Shown: one piece after another, positions 17,727 through 27,238 of the stretch
Layout: each line of letters opens with the position of its first letter
Position numbering within the stretch: position 1 is the first letter of the stretch
Source: Tetragenococcus koreensis
GTDB lineage: Bacteria; Bacillota; Bacilli; Lactobacillales; Enterococcaceae
Assembly (NCBI RefSeq): GCF_003795145.1
Contig: NZ_CP027786.1
Coordinates: 496,001 to 560,000 of the forward strand
Direction: 5' to 3'
Length of the DNA stretch: 64,000 nucleotides
Notes under the pieces: model-generated
What the model was told of the DNA's origin: nothing
The model's database searches: none
The model's input: the letters and a program-made list of their open reading frames with translations, nothing else
Position numbers and translations under genes: made by a program

Positions 17727-18073
17727 GTTAGTGATAGTTATAGATATACTCGGCATAAAATTTCTTCAAATAATCATTTAGGAAATTAGAAAACCACTCT
17801 CAGTTAAAAGTGTAGAACGCGGGAGAAAGTTCAAGTGCTCTTTAAAAATTAGAAGTGGTGGTAAAGTTTTTTTCGGAAAAATAAACGCTTCTAATAAATA
17901 GAAAACTAAATTTAAAATAAGCCAAAGGGGAAAGCTTTTCCTTTACGATGTTTTATTGTATAATCAACAGTTGTGGAGAGTGGCAATGGCCTCTCTTTTA
18001 TTTTGTTAGTTAGACCAGGACGTGCTTATGGCGATGCTCATAAGGAAGTTCAATTTGAGGAGAAAAATGATAA
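17727..18073. other. intergenic leader before the yqe operon
   Basis: This stretch holds a -10-like TATAAT (17959-17964) with a weak -35, and just after it a short hairpin with GAGAG/CTCTC arms (17976-17995) followed by TTTTATTTTG. The order promoter, terminator-like hairpin, yqeG would allow attenuation. It may equally be the terminator of the PadR unit. No ORF is credible here. Confidence 0.4.
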
Positions 18074-18601
18074 ATGTTTTTAAAATATAAACCGACATGG
18101 ATGGTCACGTCGATCTATAAGATTACTCCTGAGCAATTAAAATCTGTTGGTATAAAGGTTGTTTTAACAGATCTTGATAATACTTTGATTGCTTGGGACC
18201 ATTCGGATGGAACAAATGAATTGCAAGTATGGTTGGAACAAATGAAACAAGCAGATATCCCTGTTGTAGTGGTATCAAATAATAGTGCTGAACGCATCAG
18301 CCGAGTCACTGACAGACTAGGACTATCTTATGTTGCTCGGGCTCTAAAACCTTTTTCTTTTGGTATTAATAAAGCTTGTGACCAATTAGATGTTGATAAA
18401 AAAGAAGTAGTTATGGTGGGCGATCAGCTGATGACAGATATTAAAGCAGCAAATAGCGCAGGTGTACGGAGTATCTTAGTTAAGCCAGTAGTAGACACAG
18501 ATGGCTGGAAAACACGCTTCAATCGCTTTTTTGAGCGTAGGGTTATGAAATATTTACAAAGAAAATATTCTGAGATGAAATGGCAAGGTGAAATAAAATG
18601 A
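18074..18601 (+). CDS. yqeG: YqeG family HAD-IIIA phosphatase
   Basis: A 175-aa HAD-superfamily protein: the nucleophile motif DLDNTL (near residue 33), VVVSNN (motif II) and the late GDQLMTDI motif are complete. It has no membrane segment. It heads the conserved yqeG-yqeH-yhbY-nadD-yqeK-rsfS-yqeM operon. The yqeH start codon overlaps its stop (ATGA). The physiological substrate is not firmly known; related mitochondrial enzymes dephosphorylate phosphatidylglycerophosphate. Confidence 0.92.
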   Translation: MFLKYKPTWMVTSIYKITPEQLKSVGIKVVLTDLDNTLIAWDHSDGTNELQVWLEQMKQADIPVVVVSNNSAERISRVTDRLGLSYVARALKPFSFGINKACDQLDVDKKEVVMVGDQLMTDIKAANSAGVRSILVKPVVDTDGWKTRFNRFFERRVMKYLQRKYSEMKWQGEIK

Positions 18602-19707
18602 CAGAAGCACTCCAATGTGTGGGTTGCGGAGCCGTCATTCAGACGGAAGATAAAAATAAAATTGGCTATACGCCCCAATCAGTTTTGGAAAAAGGGCTAG
18701 AAACTGGCGAAGTATATTGTCAACGCTGCTTTCGATTGCGCCATTATAATGAGATTCAAGATGTTTCATTAACTGATGATGATTTTTTAAAGTTACTTAA
18801 TGAAATTGGTCAAAAAAATGCGTTAATTGTTAACGTCGTGGACATTTTTGATTTTAATGGCTCATTGATCCCCGGATTGCATCGTTTTGTTGGTAACAAT
18901 CCTGTATTATTAGTGGGGAATAAAGTCGATGTACTGCCTAAGTCTTTGAAAAAGACCAAATTAAAACAATGGATGAAAGAACGGGCACATGAAGAAGGTT
19001 TGCGTCCAGTGGATGTACTATTAACTAGTGCTAAGAGAAGTGATGCATTAGACACTTTGTTAGAAATGATTGAAAAGTACCGCAACGGACGTGACGTCTA
19101 TATTGTTGGGGTAACAAATGTTGGCAAATCAACGCTAATTAATCAAATTATACAAAAGACATCTGATGTTAAAGACTTAATAACCACTTCAAAATTTCCT
19201 GGTACTACCTTGGATAAAATTGAAATTCCTTTAGATGACGGCCATTCTCTGATTGATACTCCAGGAATTATCCATCGCCACCAAATGGCGCATTATTTAG
19301 GTGACAAAGACCTAAAAATTATTGCTCCACAAAAAGAAATCAAACCCAAAGTTTATCAATTAAACTCTGGTCAGACATTATTTTTAGGCGGTTTGGCTCG
19401 TTTTGATTTTATTCAGGGAGAAAAAAGCTCCTTTACAGTTTTTGTAGCAAACGATCTAGTGATCCATCGAACGAAATTAGAAAAAGCGGATCAATTCTAT
19501 GAAAAACACGTGGGAGAATTGTTGCAACCACCAAGGGAAGATGAAACGAATGATTTTCCTGAGTTGGTGCGTTTTGAATTTTCTATTAAAGAAAAAACGG
19601 ACATTGTGTTTGCCGGTTTAGGCTGGATTACGGTGAAAGATCCAGGAGTTGTCAGCGGTTGGGCACCCAAAGGCGTTGATGTTATTACACGCAAGGCACT
19701 GATTTAG
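18598..19707 (+). CDS. yqeH: ribosome biogenesis GTPase YqeH
   Basis: A 369-aa circularly permuted GTPase needed for 30S subunit assembly. An N-terminal zinc-finger (CVGCG...CQRCFR, residues 5-42) is followed by motifs in the permuted order: G4 (GNKVD) and G5 (TSAK) before G1 (GVTNVGKST), G2/G3 (FPGTT, DTPG). The C-terminal domain is RNA-binding. It overlaps yqeG by 4 bases and is followed after 9 bases by yhbY. Confidence 0.95.
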   Translation: MTEALQCVGCGAVIQTEDKNKIGYTPQSVLEKGLETGEVYCQRCFRLRHYNEIQDVSLTDDDFLKLLNEIGQKNALIVNVVDIFDFNGSLIPGLHRFVGNNPVLLVGNKVDVLPKSLKKTKLKQWMKERAHEEGLRPVDVLLTSAKRSDALDTLLEMIEKYRNGRDVYIVGVTNVGKSTLINQIIQKTSDVKDLITTSKFPGTTLDKIEIPLDDGHSLIDTPGIIHRHQMAHYLGDKDLKIIAPQKEIKPKVYQLNSGQTLFLGGLARFDFIQGEKSSFTVFVANDLVIHRTKLEKADQFYEKHVGELLQPPREDETNDFPELVRFEFSIKEKTDIVFAGLGWITVKDPGVVSGWAPKGVDVITRKALI

Positions 19708-19716
19708 GAGGTTATT

Positions 19717-20028
19717 ATGGAATTAAGAGGAAAACAGAAAAGTTTTTTGAAAAGCCGAGCTCACCATTTGCAACCAATCTTTCAAATTGGTAAAAGCGGA
19801 CTAAATGAACAAGTGATCGTACAGATTGGTGAAGCTTTAGAAAAACGGGAATTAATTAAGGTAAGCTTATTACAAAATACTGATGAGAAAGCTAGCGATG
19901 TGGCAGCTGTTTTAGAGCAAAAATTGGGCTGCCAAGTCGTACAAATTATCGGTCGTGTACTAGTGGTTTTTAAACCTTCAACTAAAGAGAAAAATCAAGA
20001 AATCTCTTCCGCTGTGAAAAAAGTATAA
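19717..20028 (+). CDS. yhbY: YhbY/YqeI-family CRM-domain RNA-binding protein
   Basis: A 103-aa protein with the CRM fold. LRGKQKSFLKSRAHHLQPIFQIGKSGL, containing the GKxG loop, and the C-terminal GRVLVVFKPS strand are typical. It binds the pre-50S ribosomal particle. An excellent ribosome binding site (TTAGGAGG) precedes the ATG. It sits between yqeH and nadD, as in many Firmicutes. Confidence 0.92.
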   Translation: MELRGKQKSFLKSRAHHLQPIFQIGKSGLNEQVIVQIGEALEKRELIKVSLLQNTDEKASDVAAVLEQKLGCQVVQIIGRVLVVFKPSTKEKNQEISSAVKKV

Positions 20029-20049
20029 TTATTGGAGGCGCATGGAACG

Positions 20050-20691
20050 TTGAAACAGCAAGTAATGAGTAATGTACAAACATTTGTGGAAGTTGAAAAG
20101 CAAACCAATTCAAAAAGGAAACAAGTAGGTATTTTAGGTGGAACGTTCAATCCGGTTCATATGGCACATTTGATTATGGCAGATCAAGTGGGAACGTCAT
20201 TAGGCTTGGAGAAAGTTTATTTGATGCCTTCTAACGAACCACCACACGTAGATCATAAGGAAACCATTGATGCCACGCATCGGCTGAAGATGTTAGAGCT
20301 GGCAATTGAAGATAATCCTTTACTTGCCATTGAAAAAAATGAACTTGAGCGAGAAGGAAAAAGTTATACTTATGAAACGATGAAGGTTTTAACAGAGAAA
20401 TACCCAGATACCGATTTTTATTTTATTATCGGAGGCGATATGGTTGATTATTTACCAACGTGGTACAAAATTGATGAGTTGACACAACTCGTTCAATTTG
20501 TAGGCGTTAAACGTCCAGGTTTTTCGACCGAATCGTCTTATCCGATTATTTGGATTGATGTACCTGATATGAATATCAGCTCGACCGACTTGCGGAAAAA
20601 AATTACTCAAGGTTGTTCAGTCAACTATCTTTTGCCTAAAAATGTGTTACACTATATTCAAGAAAAGGGGTTGTATCTTGATGAAAAATAG
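20050..20691 (+). CDS. nadD: nicotinate-nucleotide adenylyltransferase
   Basis: A 213-aa enzyme that joins ATP and nicotinate mononucleotide to give deamido-NAD. The nucleotidyltransferase motif [14 protein letters not shown] and the late [10 protein letters not shown] motif are present. The longer frame from 20032 has its start inside the ribosome binding site (TTGGAGG), so I place the start at the TTG at 20050; a 30-residue extension before the catalytic core remains. Its stop overlaps the start of yqeK. Confidence 0.9.
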   Translation: MKQQVMSNVQTFVEVEKQTNSKRKQVGILGGTFNPVHMAHLIMADQVGTSLGLEKVYLMPSNEPPHVDHKETIDATHRLKMLELAIEDNPLLAIEKNELEREGKSYTYETMKVLTEKYPDTDFYFIIGGDMVDYLPTWYKIDELTQLVQFVGVKRPGFSTESSYPIIWIDVPDMNISSTDLRKKITQGCSVNYLLPKNVLHYIQEKGLYLDEK

Positions 20692-21256
20692 CGAAGATAC
20701 AAGAGAAACCTTGCTAAAAAAAGTTCGAGCAGCGATGAGCGAGAAACGTTTTAATCATGTATTAGGCGTAGAAAAAGCTGCAATTTTTTTGGCAGAAAAA
20801 TATGGAGAATCAAAAGAAAAAGCAAGCATTGCGGCATTAACCCACGACTATGCTAAAGAACGTTCAGATGATGAGTTCAAAAAAATTATCCTTGATTATG
20901 GTTATGATTTGGATTTATTGAATTGGAACAACGCAATTTGGCATGGGCTTTTAGGCGCAAAACTGGTGGAAAAAGAATTAGGAATTACTGATGAATCAAT
21001 TTTACAAGCCATTCGTTTGCATACAACAGGTGCTGCACAAATGACATTATTAGACAAAATCATTTATGTAGCAGACTACATTGAACCAGGAAGAGATATT
21101 CCAGGTGTAGAAAAAGCACGCGCTATTGCTCAAGAAGATTTGGATGAAGCCGTAGCTTACGAAACTAAGCACACGTTAGCGCATTTAATTGATATTAACG
21201 CGCCGGTTTATCCTAAAACCATTGAAACCTATAATCGCTGGGTTGCTAAAAAATAA
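20681..21256 (+). CDS. yqeK: HD-domain diadenosine tetraphosphatase-type hydrolase YqeK
   Basis: A 191-aa HD-domain metal-dependent phosphohydrolase: [11 protein letters not shown], the HD pair in [16 protein letters not shown] and [13 protein letters not shown] are the family motifs. Related enzymes symmetrically cleave Ap4A. The start is the ATG at 20681 behind AAAAGGGG; it overlaps the end of nadD by 11 bases. The gene order nadD-yqeK-rsfS is standard. Confidence 0.9.
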   Translation: MKNSEDTRETLLKKVRAAMSEKRFNHVLGVEKAAIFLAEKYGESKEKASIAALTHDYAKERSDDEFKKIILDYGYDLDLLNWNNAIWHGLLGAKLVEKELGITDESILQAIRLHTTGAAQMTLLDKIIYVADYIEPGRDIPGVEKARAIAQEDLDEAVAYETKHTLAHLIDINAPVYPKTIETYNRWVAKK

Positions 21257-21269
21257 GAGGTGAATAAAA

Positions 21270-21629
21270 ATAGATAGTCAACAAATTTTACAAACTGCTG
21301 TGCAAGCAGCTGATTCAAAAAATGCTCAAGAAATTTTAGCTTTAGACGTTCGAGAAGTGTCTTTATTGGCAGATTATTTTGTTATTTGTGCTGGTAGAAA
21401 TGACCGACAAATTCAAGCTATTGTAAACAGTGTTGTCGAAGAAGAACAAAAGGCACAGGTTGAGGTAAAAAGTGTAGAAGGCAAAGACAGCGCTAAATGG
21501 ATTTTAATCGATTTAGGCGAAGTGATCGTACACGTATTTAATGAAGAAGAGCGTGACTTTTATCAACTTGAAAAACTTTGGGCGGATGCGCCATTTGTTG
21601 ATATTTCCACTTGGATTGGTGAAAAATGA
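21270..21629 (+). CDS. rsfS: ribosomal silencing factor RsfS, probable ATA start
   Basis: This protein binds ribosomal protein uL14 and blocks subunit joining when nutrients are scarce. Family motifs are ADYFVICAGRNDRQIQAI, the K/E-rich VEVKSVEGKDSAKWILIDLG and the C-terminal FYQLEKLW. An in-frame TAA lies just before 21267, and no ATG, GTG or TTG occurs until a GTG at 21300, which has no ribosome binding site. GAGGTG (21257-21262) sits 7 bases before an ATA at 21270, and starting there restores the N-terminal helix (DSQQILQTAVQAAD) and the normal length (119 aa). A point error in an ATG is the alternative. Confidence 0.8.
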   Translation: MDSQQILQTAVQAADSKNAQEILALDVREVSLLADYFVICAGRNDRQIQAIVNSVVEEEQKAQVEVKSVEGKDSAKWILIDLGEVIVHVFNEEERDFYQLEKLWADAPFVDISTWIGEK

Positions 21630-22357
21630 GGGCATTTGAAACGTTTGCTTTGATTTATGATCAAGTAATGGATGACCAATTATATGAGGATTGGCTGGCG
21701 TTTACTTTGCGTCATCTAAAGGGAGAAAAAGATCTTTTAGAGTTAGCCTGTGGTACCGGAGAGTTAGCGATCCAATTTGCTCAAAAAGGTTATAATGTTA
21801 CAGCTTTAGATCAATCTGAAGAGATGCTGACGATGGCCAGCCAACATGCGCAAAGTGAACAAGCCGATGTGCAGTTTGTCCAAGGAGATATGTTAGATCT
21901 TTCCGATATTGGCAATTATGAAGTTGTGACTTGTTATTCAGATTCTATTTGTTACTTGGCAAATGAAGAAGAAGTACAAGCAACCTTTAATGAAGTTTAT
22001 CAAATACTAAAAGAAGATGGGATCTTCTTTTTTGATGTTCATTCGATATATCAAATGGAGACCGTTTTTCCTGATTATAATTACCACTATCAAGCCGAAG
22101 ATTTTGCTTTCTTGTGGGAAAGTTATCCTGGAGAAGTTCCGCATAGTATTGAGCATTTTTTGACATTTTTTATTAAAAATGAAGATGATACTTTTATGCG
22201 TGAAGATGAACTGCATTTGGAACGTACTTATTCGTTAGAAACCTACCAATTGTTGTTAAAACTGGCAGGTTTTAAACAAGTAGAACTTTATGCTGATTTT
22301 AAGGACAGTCAACCAACTGAAACGAGTCAACGTTGGTTTTTTGTCTGTCATAAATAA
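21626..22357 (+). CDS. yqeM: class I SAM-dependent methyltransferase YqeM
   Basis: A 243-aa Rossmann-fold methyltransferase. The SAM-binding motif LLELACGTGELA is near residue 37, then VTALDQSEEML and the post-motif FVQGDMLDL. The substrate is unknown in the family. It overlaps rsfS by 4 bases (ATGA) and ends the yqe operon, with a terminator 8 bases downstream. Confidence 0.85.
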   Translation: MRAFETFALIYDQVMDDQLYEDWLAFTLRHLKGEKDLLELACGTGELAIQFAQKGYNVTALDQSEEMLTMASQHAQSEQADVQFVQGDMLDLSDIGNYEVVTCYSDSICYLANEEEVQATFNEVYQILKEDGIFFFDVHSIYQMETVFPDYNYHYQAEDFAFLWESYPGEVPHSIEHFLTFFIKNEDDTFMREDELHLERTYSLETYQLLLKLAGFKQVELYADFKDSQPTETSQRWFFVCHK

Positions 22358-22364
22358 ATGTGGA

Positions 22365-22397
22365 TCCCATGAAATCTATCGGTTTCGTGGGTTTTTA
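22365..22397 (+). terminator. terminator after yqeM
   Basis: CCCATGAAATC and GGTTTCGTGGG pair around TATC and are followed by TTTTTATT. Confidence 0.85.
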
Positions 22398-22426
22398 TTA
22401 CTATATAATAAGAAGGGCAGGTAAAA

Positions 22427-23584
22427 ATGAACACTTGCGGAATTATTGCTGAATACAATCCATTACATAATGGTCATAGCTACCAATTACAAAAAGCTAG
22501 AGAACAAACACAAGCCGACGTGATGATCGTTGTGATGAGTGGTAACTTTTTACAGCGCGGAGAGCCAGCGATTATTGATAAATGGCAGCGCGCTGCCGCG
22601 GCTTTGAATCAAGGCGCCGATTTAGTTGTTGAACTTCCCATTCATTGGTCGCTGCAATCTGCAGATTATTTTGCTAAAGGTGGGGTTCAGCTTTTACATG
22701 CGTTACATTGTGCGAACATTTCATTTGGTACCGATAGTGCTGAAGGTTTTGATTATGCTGCTTTTGGCCGATTTATTACTTCTCACCAAGAAGAACTTGA
22801 TGCAGCCTATAAGATGCACAATGACCCTGGTTTGTCTTATGCACAAAAAATGGCAGCCATATTAGCCAGTGATTACCCTTCTTTTGCTGTGAAAAAAGAG
22901 CAACCAAACCATATTTTAGGTTTGGCTTATGCTAAAGAAAACGCGCTTTTTGAACAGCCCATGTGTATTTATCCAATTAAACGTTTAAAATCCAAACACA
23001 ATTCGACTGAGTTAACTGAAGAAATTGCTAGTGCTACAGCGATTCGTCAGGCAATTTTTTCAAATAAAAATATTGAAGAAGTAGTTCCAGCTAAAACAGC
23101 AGAAGAACTTACTTTGTATCAAGTGAGCTGGGGTAATTATTGGCCACTTTTAAAATATAAAATTCTGGCGAGTTCATTAGCTGAACTAGGTGAAATTTAT
23201 CAGATGGTTGAAGGTCTGGAATATCGTTTAAAAAATAAGATTAAAGATGCTGCTAACTTTGACGAATATGTAGAGTTGGTCAAGTCCAAAAGGTATACGC
23301 GCACTAGAATCCAGCGTTTGCTTTGTTATGTCTTGTTAAATTTAAAAGATAAGGATATTAAAAATGCTTGGCAGGATAATTACTTGCATATTTTAGGTTT
23401 TACTCAAAAAGGGCAGCAATATTTACAACAAGAGAAAAAAACAATTCACTGGCCTATTGTTTCTAAAGTTGGACAAACCCAAGAGCAATTGATGTCGCTT
23501 GCCATTCAGAGTGATAACATTTATCAGCTAGCTAATTGCCAAATTACCGAACAAAATTTTGGAAAATTCCCTATCCGCATCTAA
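22427..23584 (+). CDS. tmcAL: tRNA(Met) cytidine acetate ligase TmcAL
   Basis: A 385-aa nucleotidyltransferase (formerly YlbM) that activates acetate with ATP and acetylates the wobble cytidine of elongator tRNA-Met. The N-terminus CGIIAEYNPLHNGHSYQL carries the HxGH nucleotidyltransferase site. VMSGNFLQRGEPAIIDKW and the ADLVVELPIHWSLQSADYFAKGG block are diagnostic. Full length. The ATG follows AAGAAGGGCAGG. Monocistronic. Confidence 0.93.
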   Translation: MNTCGIIAEYNPLHNGHSYQLQKAREQTQADVMIVVMSGNFLQRGEPAIIDKWQRAAAALNQGADLVVELPIHWSLQSADYFAKGGVQLLHALHCANISFGTDSAEGFDYAAFGRFITSHQEELDAAYKMHNDPGLSYAQKMAAILASDYPSFAVKKEQPNHILGLAYAKENALFEQPMCIYPIKRLKSKHNSTELTEEIASATAIRQAIFSNKNIEEVVPAKTAEELTLYQVSWGNYWPLLKYKILASSLAELGEIYQMVEGLEYRLKNKIKDAANFDEYVELVKSKRYTRTRIQRLLCYVLLNLKDKDIKNAWQDNYLHILGFTQKGQQYLQQEKKTIHWPIVSKVGQTQEQLMSLAIQSDNIYQLANCQITEQNFGKFPIRI

Positions 23585-23702
23585 AAATTCTTAAGTTGAT
23601 AAACAAAGTCCTTCACAGAAAGGTTATTGGCAAGTATAATAAAAAAGGATAATTTCCAGTACTATAAAAATAAAGTAAAACAATGGAAAGTGAAGTGAAG
23701 TA

Positions 23703-24419
23703 ATGGGGCGTAAATGGGCAAATATTGTCGCAAAAAAGACCGCAAAAGATAAGAACAATAGTAAAATCTATGCTAAATTTGGCATTGAAATCTATGCTGC
23801 AGCAAAATCTGGGGAGCCAGATCCTCACACAAATCAAAAGCTAAAATTTGTAATCGATCGGGCCAAAACGTACGATGTCCCCAAACATATTATTGATCGA
23901 GCACTTGAAAAAGCGAAAGGCGCCAGTGACGAAGTCTATTCTGAATTGCGTTATGAAGGCTTTGGTCCTAGTGGTTCGATGCTGGTCGTAGACACATTAA
24001 CAAATAACGTCAACCGCACAGCTGCGGAGGTACGAGCTGCTTTTAGTAAAAACGGCGGCAATATGGGCGTAAATGGTGCAGTAGCTTATATGTTTGATAA
24101 TACTGCGTTATTTAGTTTCGCTGGAGAAGATGCTGATGAGATTTTTGAAGTGTTAATCGATAAAGATATTGATATACGAGACGTTGAAGCAGAAGATGGG
24201 CAGATTGTCGTTTATGGCGAACCAGAAGATTTTCACGCTATTCAAGAAGCTTTAAATGAATATGGCGTTGAAAAATATGACATCGCTGAAATGCAAATGA
24301 TTCCGCAAAGCGAAGTATCTTTAAATGATGAAGATAAGGCAACATTTGAAAAAATCGTTGACGTGTTAGATGATTTAGAAGATGTACAAAATGTATACCA
24401 TAATGTTGAAATAGAGTAA
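23703..24419 (+). CDS. yebC: YebC/PmpR-family DNA-binding regulator
   Basis: A 238-aa three-domain protein of the YebC/TACO1 family: [20 protein letters not shown] at the N-terminus, NVPK-like [16 protein letters not shown], and YEGFGPSG. Members act either as transcription regulators or in relieving ribosome stalling at proline runs. Length is typical. The ribosome binding site is weak (GTGAAGTGA). A strong terminator follows. Confidence 0.92.
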   Translation: MGRKWANIVAKKTAKDKNNSKIYAKFGIEIYAAAKSGEPDPHTNQKLKFVIDRAKTYDVPKHIIDRALEKAKGASDEVYSELRYEGFGPSGSMLVVDTLTNNVNRTAAEVRAAFSKNGGNMGVNGAVAYMFDNTALFSFAGEDADEIFEVLIDKDIDIRDVEAEDGQIVVYGEPEDFHAIQEALNEYGVEKYDIAEMQMIPQSEVSLNDEDKATFEKIVDVLDDLEDVQNVYHNVEIE

Positions 24420-24433
24420 TCTTTAATTGTAAT

Positions 24434-24475
24434 AAAAGCAAAAGAGGGCAAACATGTCAGCTTTTGCTTTTTTTT
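24434..24475 (+). terminator. terminator after yebC
   Basis: AAAAGCAAAAG and CTTTTGCTTTTTTTT pair around a 16-base loop. Confidence 0.85.
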
Positions 24476-24678
24476 GGATATTGAAAGTATAATGCCGAAG
24501 AGCACAATATAATAAGATAATAAGGAATCTTTTTTTGTTTGAGCTGATATTATTAATATAGATAAAAAGTTTGAATGATCACAAGTTGTTTCCTTTATAC
24601 TTTATAGGTTTTGTTATTTTATGTTTTTTTGTTTTAGCCTATTTCAAAGTGTTGGTTCAACAGTTAACTAAAAGAAAA

Positions 24679-24707
24679 TTGACACGAAAACTAGTTAGTG
24701 ATATTCT
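24679..24707 (+). promoter_or_regulatory. promoter of the flavin reductase operon
   Basis: TTGACA (24679-24684) and TATTCT (24702-24707) with a 17-bp spacer. The predicted leader to the ATG at 24767 is about 50 bases. Between the yebC terminator and this promoter (24476-24678) I see no other supported feature; no perfect FNR box is present. Confidence 0.65.
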
Positions 24708-24766
24708 TCGTTTGCAATGGCTTTCATATATAATTCAAAAAGTTGGATCGAAAGGAGAATATCATC

Positions 24767-27223
24767 ATGCATTTTATTGCAATTGTCGGTACCAACACAA
24801 AACAGTCTACTAACCGCAAACTCCTTAGCTTTATGGCAAAACATTTTTCATCAGAGGCTAATATTGAACTTTGTGAGATTAGAAACATCCCTATGTTTAA
24901 TGAAAATAAACCACAAAATGACGACCCGGTAGAAGTCAAAGAGTTAACCAGTAAAGTTTTACAAGCAGATGGGGTTATTATTGGTTGCCCTGAATATACT
25001 CACTCGTTTCCTTCTTCACTCAAAAGTGTTCTTGAATGGCTGTCGTATCGTGTTCATCCGTTAGCAGAAAAACCAATCATGTTAGTTGGAGCTTCTAAAT
25101 ACGCAACTGGTGCATCTCGTTCGCAGAATCAAGTACGCGAGATCCTCGATTCTCCTGGTGTAAGTGCGATAGTATTACCGGGTAATGAATTTTTGCTTGG
25201 TAATTCATATGATGCTTTTGACTCTGCAGGAAATATTAAAGATAAAAAAACGATCGATTTTTTGGAACAATGCTTTAGTAATTTTCTAGAATTTGTAAAT
25301 AATAATAGCGCTGTTAGTCAAAAACCAGTAGGTACTACTTCAAATAAAACTAATGAAGAATTTGTAAAGGAGAATAAAACGATGAACACTATTAAAGATA
25401 TTCGCTGGGATGCTATCTATGATGTTGTTGTCTTAGGTTTTGGAGGTGCAGGAGCTACCGCAGCACGTTTTGCAGCTGATGATGGTGCAAAAGTTTTGCT
25501 CGTGGATTCTGCACCAGAAGGTCATGAAGGAGGGAACACGCGTTATGCCGCACAGTTGGTCGGTTCAGGAGACGATTTTGACGGATTAAAGAAATATTAT
25601 AAAAACTTAACGTTCCCAATGAATCTCGATGAAGAAATGATCGATACCTATGTTGAAGGTATGGTTGGAATACAAGATTATTTGAAAAAATATTTAGATG
25701 CTGAACCGGTAAGTTGGCGACACGATGATTTTGAAGGCAAAGAAGTTGCCAAATCGATTATTGCAGAATTCCCAGAATTTCCAGGTGCCCAAACACACGA
25801 CCTAGCGACTGTTCATCAGGGCGTATTTGATGCTGCACTTTGGCAAAATTTAAAACAACAGGTTAGCAAACGTAGTGATAAAATTGAAGTTATGTACAGC
25901 ACGCCCGCAAGAAAATTGATTCAAGATCCGACTACTAAAGCAATTTGTGGAGTGGTTATTGAGCGTGAACATGTTTTACGAAATATTAAGGCTCAAAATG
26001 GTGTTGTCCTTGCCATGGGTGGATTTGAAAATAATCAACAATATATTGAAGACTTTCTTGGGGCCAAAAAGCTTACTCCGTTGGGAAGTATTTATAATAA
26101 AGGCGCAGGTATCAAAATGGCACAAGAAGTTGGCGCAGATCTTTGGCATATGAATAATTTTGAATCACTTGGATTACTACATGGAATGGCCTTTTCTGTG
26201 GAAGATGATGAGCGTGGTCGTTTAATGATTGGAGCGCAAAACCAAGTACTTTCTAATGGTAGTATTTTGGCAGTCGGCGATGATGGTACTCGTTATTTTA
26301 ATGAAAGTGAAGAAAATCGGCACGGTCATATCAAGAACCATGGTTCCTGGAAAGTACCGTTGAACCAGGTACATCCATATTTGATTTTTGACCAAACAAA
26401 GAAAAATGAATTAGACAAGGATGATATCATAAGTAAATATGAGTCTTACCGGAATAACTTGATAAAAGCTGATTCAATCGCGCAGCTAGCTAAACTGATC
26501 GATGTTGATGAAGCGGTACTGAAAGAAACAATTGTCCGTTTTGATAATGCTGCTAAAAACAAAGAGGAAACTGAATTTCACCGTGATCCAAAAACGTTAC
26601 GTGTATTTGATAAAGGCCCGTTTTATGCTATTAAAATGGCGCAAACTGTGTTGAATACTCAAGGCGGGCCAAGACGTAATTCCCGTTCTGAAGTTTTGAA
26701 TCCTGACGCACAACCGATTCCGCATCTATATTCAGCTGGTGAATTAGGTGGTATTTGTGCCAACCATTATCAAGGCGGTGGTAATCTAGCAGAATGTTTG
26801 ATTTTCGGTAAAATTGCTGGACAAAATGCCGCAGTTCCCAAAGTTGATGAATTATCTATTAGTTATTTAAGTGACACAGCTGAAGAAAACAACACAGAAA
26901 GACCTAAATCATTCACTTTGGGGAATGACAATACGACTGAAGAAAAATTTACAACCGGTAAGGATCAATATATTGGACGTAGTGCAGCAGGTATCGGTGG
27001 TGAAGTTGTTGTTCGCCTTACCTCTGATTCGAAAAAGAATATTAAAAACGTTGAAATATTAAAGCAAAGTGAAAGCGGCGACGTTGGTTTAGAGGCCTTA
27101 GAAAAGATGCCAGAAGAAATGGTTACTAAAAATAAAATTGATGTTGATGCTATTTCTGGTGCCTCTGTTTCCAGTAAAGCGTTGAAGTCTGCCGTAGCGG
27201 ATGCTTTGAATCAGGTTAATTAA
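24767..27223 (+). CDS. fused NADPH-FMN reductase / fumarate-reductase-like flavoprotein (HcrB-like)
   Basis: An 818-aa three-domain flavoprotein. Residues 1-185 are an NADPH-dependent FMN reductase (VGTNTKQSTNRKL, GCPEYTHSFPSSLK). Residues 206 to about 700 are an FAD-binding fumarate reductase domain (VVLGFGGAGATAARFA; YSAGELGGICANHYQGGG). Residues 730-818 are an FMN-binding domain ending in DAISGAS, matching the ApbE flavinylation motif DxxSGA[T/S]. The GG site reads NTQGGP rather than the HTMGG usual in fumarate reductases, so the substrate may be another unsaturated carboxylate. Architecture and the following small reductase match the Lactobacillus plantarum hydroxycinnamate reductase HcrB/HcrA. 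The start is the ATG at 24767 after AAAGGAG. An internal AAAGGAG plus ATG (25382) could also express the flavoprotein part alone. Confidence 0.85.
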   Translation: MHFIAIVGTNTKQSTNRKLLSFMAKHFSSEANIELCEIRNIPMFNENKPQNDDPVEVKELTSKVLQADGVIIGCPEYTHSFPSSLKSVLEWLSYRVHPLAEKPIMLVGASKYATGASRSQNQVREILDSPGVSAIVLPGNEFLLGNSYDAFDSAGNIKDKKTIDFLEQCFSNFLEFVNNNSAVSQKPVGTTSNKTNEEFVKENKTMNTIKDIRWDAIYDVVVLGFGGAGATAARFAADDGAKVLLVDSAPEGHEGGNTRYAAQLVGSGDDFDGLKKYYKNLTFPMNLDEEMIDTYVEGMVGIQDYLKKYLDAEPVSWRHDDFEGKEVAKSIIAEFPEFPGAQTHDLATVHQGVFDAALWQNLKQQVSKRSDKIEVMYSTPARKLIQDPTTKAICGVVIEREHVLRNIKAQNGVVLAMGGFENNQQYIEDFLGAKKLTPLGSIYNKGAGIKMAQEVGADLWHMNNFESLGLLHGMAFSVEDDERGRLMIGAQNQVLSNGSILAVGDDGTRYFNESEENRHGHIKNHGSWKVPLNQVHPYLIFDQTKKNELDKDDIISKYESYRNNLIKADSIAQLAKLIDVDEAVLKETIVRFDNAAKNKEETEFHRDPKTLRVFDKGPFYAIKMAQTVLNTQGGPRRNSRSEVLNPDAQPIPHLYSAGELGGICANHYQGGGNLAECLIFGKIAGQNAAVPKVDELSISYLSDTAEENNTERPKSFTLGNDNTTEEKFTTGKDQYIGRSAAGIGGEVVVRLTSDSKKNIKNVEILKQSESGDVGLEALEKMPEEMVTKNKIDVDAISGASVSSKALKSAVADALNQVN
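25366..25384 (+). promoter_or_regulatory. internal ribosome binding site and start codon inside the fusion gene
   Basis: AAAGGAG (25366-25372) stands 9 bases before an in-frame ATG (25382), exactly at the linker between the FMN reductase domain and the FAD domain. Initiation here would give a 613-aa stand-alone flavoprotein. Confidence 0.55.
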
Positions 27224-27238
27224 TTGGAGGAATGACAA

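Noticed and set aside
24571-24813. An 80-codon frame with one hydrophobic segment upstream of the flavin reductase fusion
   Set aside because: It begins with TTG, has no ribosome binding site, spans the operon promoter and overlaps the start of the real gene.
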